From assembly GCA_020637755.1 (NCBI GenBank), contig JACKJW010000011.1:18693-82692 (forward strand): 64,000 bases of DNA. The letters run 5' to 3'. This DNA comes from Brucellaceae bacterium (lineage in GTDB: Bacteria; Pseudomonadota; Alphaproteobacteria; Rhizobiales; Rhizobiaceae). Both the position numbers and the translations under genes were made by a program. A model generated the notes under the pieces. That model was not told where the DNA came from and ran no database searches. It saw only the letters and a program-made list of their open reading frames with translations. Positions 62,445 to 64,000 of this stretch are shown piece by piece (positions within the stretch are counted from its first letter, which is position 1; the number at the start of each line of letters is the position of its first letter).

Positions 62445-62630
62445 CGCGCAGTCCCCTCATCTTCCGGACAGGATTTTCAAGCATTGGCGAGGGATGCCTC
62501 GTGCGCGCCAATGTGTATGATGGCCTCCGGCCCGCCAGGCGTTGCGGACGGCGCACAGCAGCCATGCAATCGGCTGGCTGCCGGTTACGTCACGTCATGC
62601 TATAGGGGCCGGGAGAAACGCCCGCAAATC

Positions 62631-64000
62631 ATGAACGAGTCAGCCATGACCGCCAAGGACAAGAATTCCGACCTGGACGAAAACGCTCTTTTCTTCCACC
62701 AGTATCCCGTTCCCGGAAAGCTCCAGATCCAGGCCACCAAGCCGCTGGGCAATCAGCGCGACCTGGCGCTCGCCTATTCGCCGGGCGTCGCCGCGCCCTG
62801 CCTGGCCATCCGCGACAATCCCGACGCCGCCGCCCTTTACACCGCGCGCGCCAACCTGGTCGGCGTGGTCTCCAACGGCACGGCGGTCCTCGGCCTTGGC
62901 AATATCGGCCCCATGGCCTCCAAGCCGGTGATGGAAGGCAAGGCGGTCCTGTTCAAGAAATTCGCCGGCATCGACGTCTTCGACATCGAGATCGAGGCAC
63001 CCGCCGTCGGCACCATGGTCGAGACCATCGCGGCGCTCGAACCCACCTTCGGCGGCATCAATCTTGAGGACATCAAGGCTCCGGAATGCTTCGAGGTGGA
63101 GGAGCAGCTCAAGGCCCGCATGAACATCCCGGTCTTCCACGATGATCAGCACGGCACGGCGATCATCGTGGCCGCCGCCGTGCTGAACGGGCTGGAACTG
63201 GCCGGCAAGGATATCGGCTCCGTCAAGATCGTGACCTCGGGCGCAGGCGCTGCGGCGCTGGCCTGCCTCAACCTTCTGGTCGCACACGGCGCAAAACGCG
63301 AGAACATCTGGGTGACCGACCGTTTCGGCGTGGCCTTCAAGGGCCGCACCGATGAGATGGACCGCTGGAAGGAGCCCTATTGCAAGGAGACCCCGCTGCG
63401 CACGCTGGCCGACGTGATCGGCGGCGCGGATGTCTTCCTCGGCCTGTCGGCCGCAGGCGTGCTCAAACCGGAATACCTGAAGGGCATGGCCGAGCGCCCG
63501 CTGATCATGGCGCTCGCCAATCCGACGCCCGAGATCATGCCGGAGGAGGCCCGCGCGGCGCGCCCGGACGCCATGATCTGCACCGGACGCTCGGACTTCC
63601 CCAACCAGGTCAACAACGTGCTATGCTTCCCCTATATTTTCCGGGGGGCGCTCGATTGCGGCGCCAGCGCCATCAACGAGGACATGAAGATGGCCGCCGT
63701 GAAGGCCATCGCCCAGCTTGCCCGCGAGGAAGTCTCCGATATTGCCGCGCGCGCCTATTCCGGCCAGACGCCGGCCTTCGGCCCCGAATTCCTGATTCCC
63801 TCGCCCTTCGATCCGCGCCTGATCCTGCGCATTGCCCCTGCCGTTGCCAGGGCGGCAGCCGAAAGCGGCGTGGCGCTGCGCCCGATCGAGGACATGGAAG
63901 CCTATGTCGACAAGCTGAACCGCTTCGTCTTCCGCTCCGGCCTTGTCATGAAGCCGGTCTTCTCGGCCGCCAAGCGCGCTGAAGCCAAGCGTGTGATCTA
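62631..64000 (+). CDS. maeB: NADP-dependent malic enzyme (MaeB type), 3' end cut by window
   Basis: The 5' 456 codons of a malic enzyme that makes pyruvate from malate. Y-S-P-G-V-A-A-P-C-L, N-G-T-A-V-L-G-L-G-N-I-G, F-D-I-E-I-E-A-P, H-D-D-Q-H-G-T-A-I-I and the nucleotide site T-S-G-A-G-A-A-A are present. The frame is open to the last base. In this family a phosphotransacetylase-like C-terminal domain follows, and the sequence past about residue 430 is entering it. Two in-frame ATGs (62631, 62646); the first has GGGAGAAA upstream. The spacer 62445-62630 shows only a CTATAG element near 62600. Confidence 0.95.
   Translation, partial: MNESAMTAKDKNSDLDENALFFHQYPVPGKLQIQATKPLGNQRDLALAYSPGVAAPCLAIRDNPDAAALYTARANLVGVVSNGTAVLGLGNIGPMASKPVMEGKAVLFKKFAGIDVFDIEIEAPAVGTMVETIAALEPTFGGINLEDIKAPECFEVEEQLKARMNIPVFHDDQHGTAIIVAAAVLNGLELAGKDIGSVKIVTSGAGAAALACLNLLVAHGAKRENIWVTDRFGVAFKGRTDEMDRWKEPYCKETPLRTLADVIGGADVFLGLSAAGVLKPEYLKGMAERPLIMALANPTPEIMPEEARAARPDAMICTGRSDFPNQVNNVLCFPYIFRGALDCGASAINEDMKMAAVKAIAQLAREEVSDIAARAYSGQTPAFGPEFLIPSPFDPRLILRIAPAVARAAAESGVALRPIEDMEAYVDKLNRFVFRSGLVMKPVFSAAKRAEAKRVI

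Overview
The window reads as chromosome of an alphaproteobacterium of the order Hyphomicrobiales (Rhizobiales). The evidence is the uniformly GC-rich coding style, the F1-ATPase zeta-subunit gene (DUF1476) beside purC-purS-purQ-purL-bolA, a recA-alaS-icd neighbourhood, a cckA hybrid kinase, a DksA without zinc cysteines, and a giant coiled-coil protein resembling the Growth Pole Ring (GPR) protein of polar-growing rhizobia. The family cannot be fixed from the sequence alone.

Layout. 1-520 is visibly AT-rich and holds a truncated gene and a small membrane/coiled-coil gene; it looks like the edge of a transferred segment and is followed by a dispersed intergenic repeat. 0.9-5.6 kb: RhlE-type RNA helicase, RBBP9-like hydrolase, a DedA-containing minus-strand group with an HpcH/HpaI aldolase, and the ATP synthase zeta subunit. 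5.9-10.8 kb: purine operon purC-purS-(small coiled-coil ORF)-purQ-(lipoprotein)-purL-bolA, with two non-purine genes inserted by 1- to 4-nt overlaps. 10.8-12.2 kb: accessory stretch (very basic protein, repeat cluster, phosphodiester glycosidase-like protein) separating bolA from its usual partner grxD. 12.7-16.1 kb: Bcr/CflA exporter, then a three-gene bufferin-type RiPP operon (BufA2 precursor, MNIO/DUF692 maturase, DUF2063 partner).

16-31 kb: ttcA, a methyltransferase, rpsD, a divergent HxlR regulator/NAD(P)H-binding protein pair with a clear operator, a PhoX-like phosphatase, a secreted protein, murI, trmJ, an epoxide-hydrolase-like protein, icd, alaS and recA. 31-40.6 kb: pseudouridine catabolism pair psuK-psuG, divergent oxyR/katG, cckA, a FliO-like membrane protein. 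40.8-50.6 kb: dksA, a SixA-like phosphatase, ycjX plus a DUF697 partner, secreted proteins, the folate genes folP-folB-folK, a DUF922 zinc-protease-like protein, a HerA-like ATPase, a 2Fe-2S ferredoxin and an Hpt protein. 50.8-60.5 kb: the 1569-residue GPR-like protein, a secreted HExxH protein and a complete MCE/Mla-type lipid transport operon (mlaE with STAS domain, mlaF, mlaD, auxiliary lipoprotein). 60.6-64 kb: L-Ala-D/L-Glu epimerase, an atypical SDR and the 5' part of NADP-malic enzyme, cut by the window end.

The strongest candidate for a recently recognised system is the bufferin operon at 14.0-16.1 kb: a periplasmic cysteine-rich peptide with three N-S-C-K-G units, coupled to an iron-dependent oxidative maturase and its partner, with a stable hairpin between precursor and maturase. 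Other signals are mostly regulatory: an HxlR inverted repeat, an isolated FNR/FixK box, a TTG-N11-CAA box upstream of recA, stacked terminator hairpins between recA and alaS, and a TTAA cluster upstream of the GPR-like gene. No tRNA, rRNA, CRISPR array, intact transposase or phage gene was seen.
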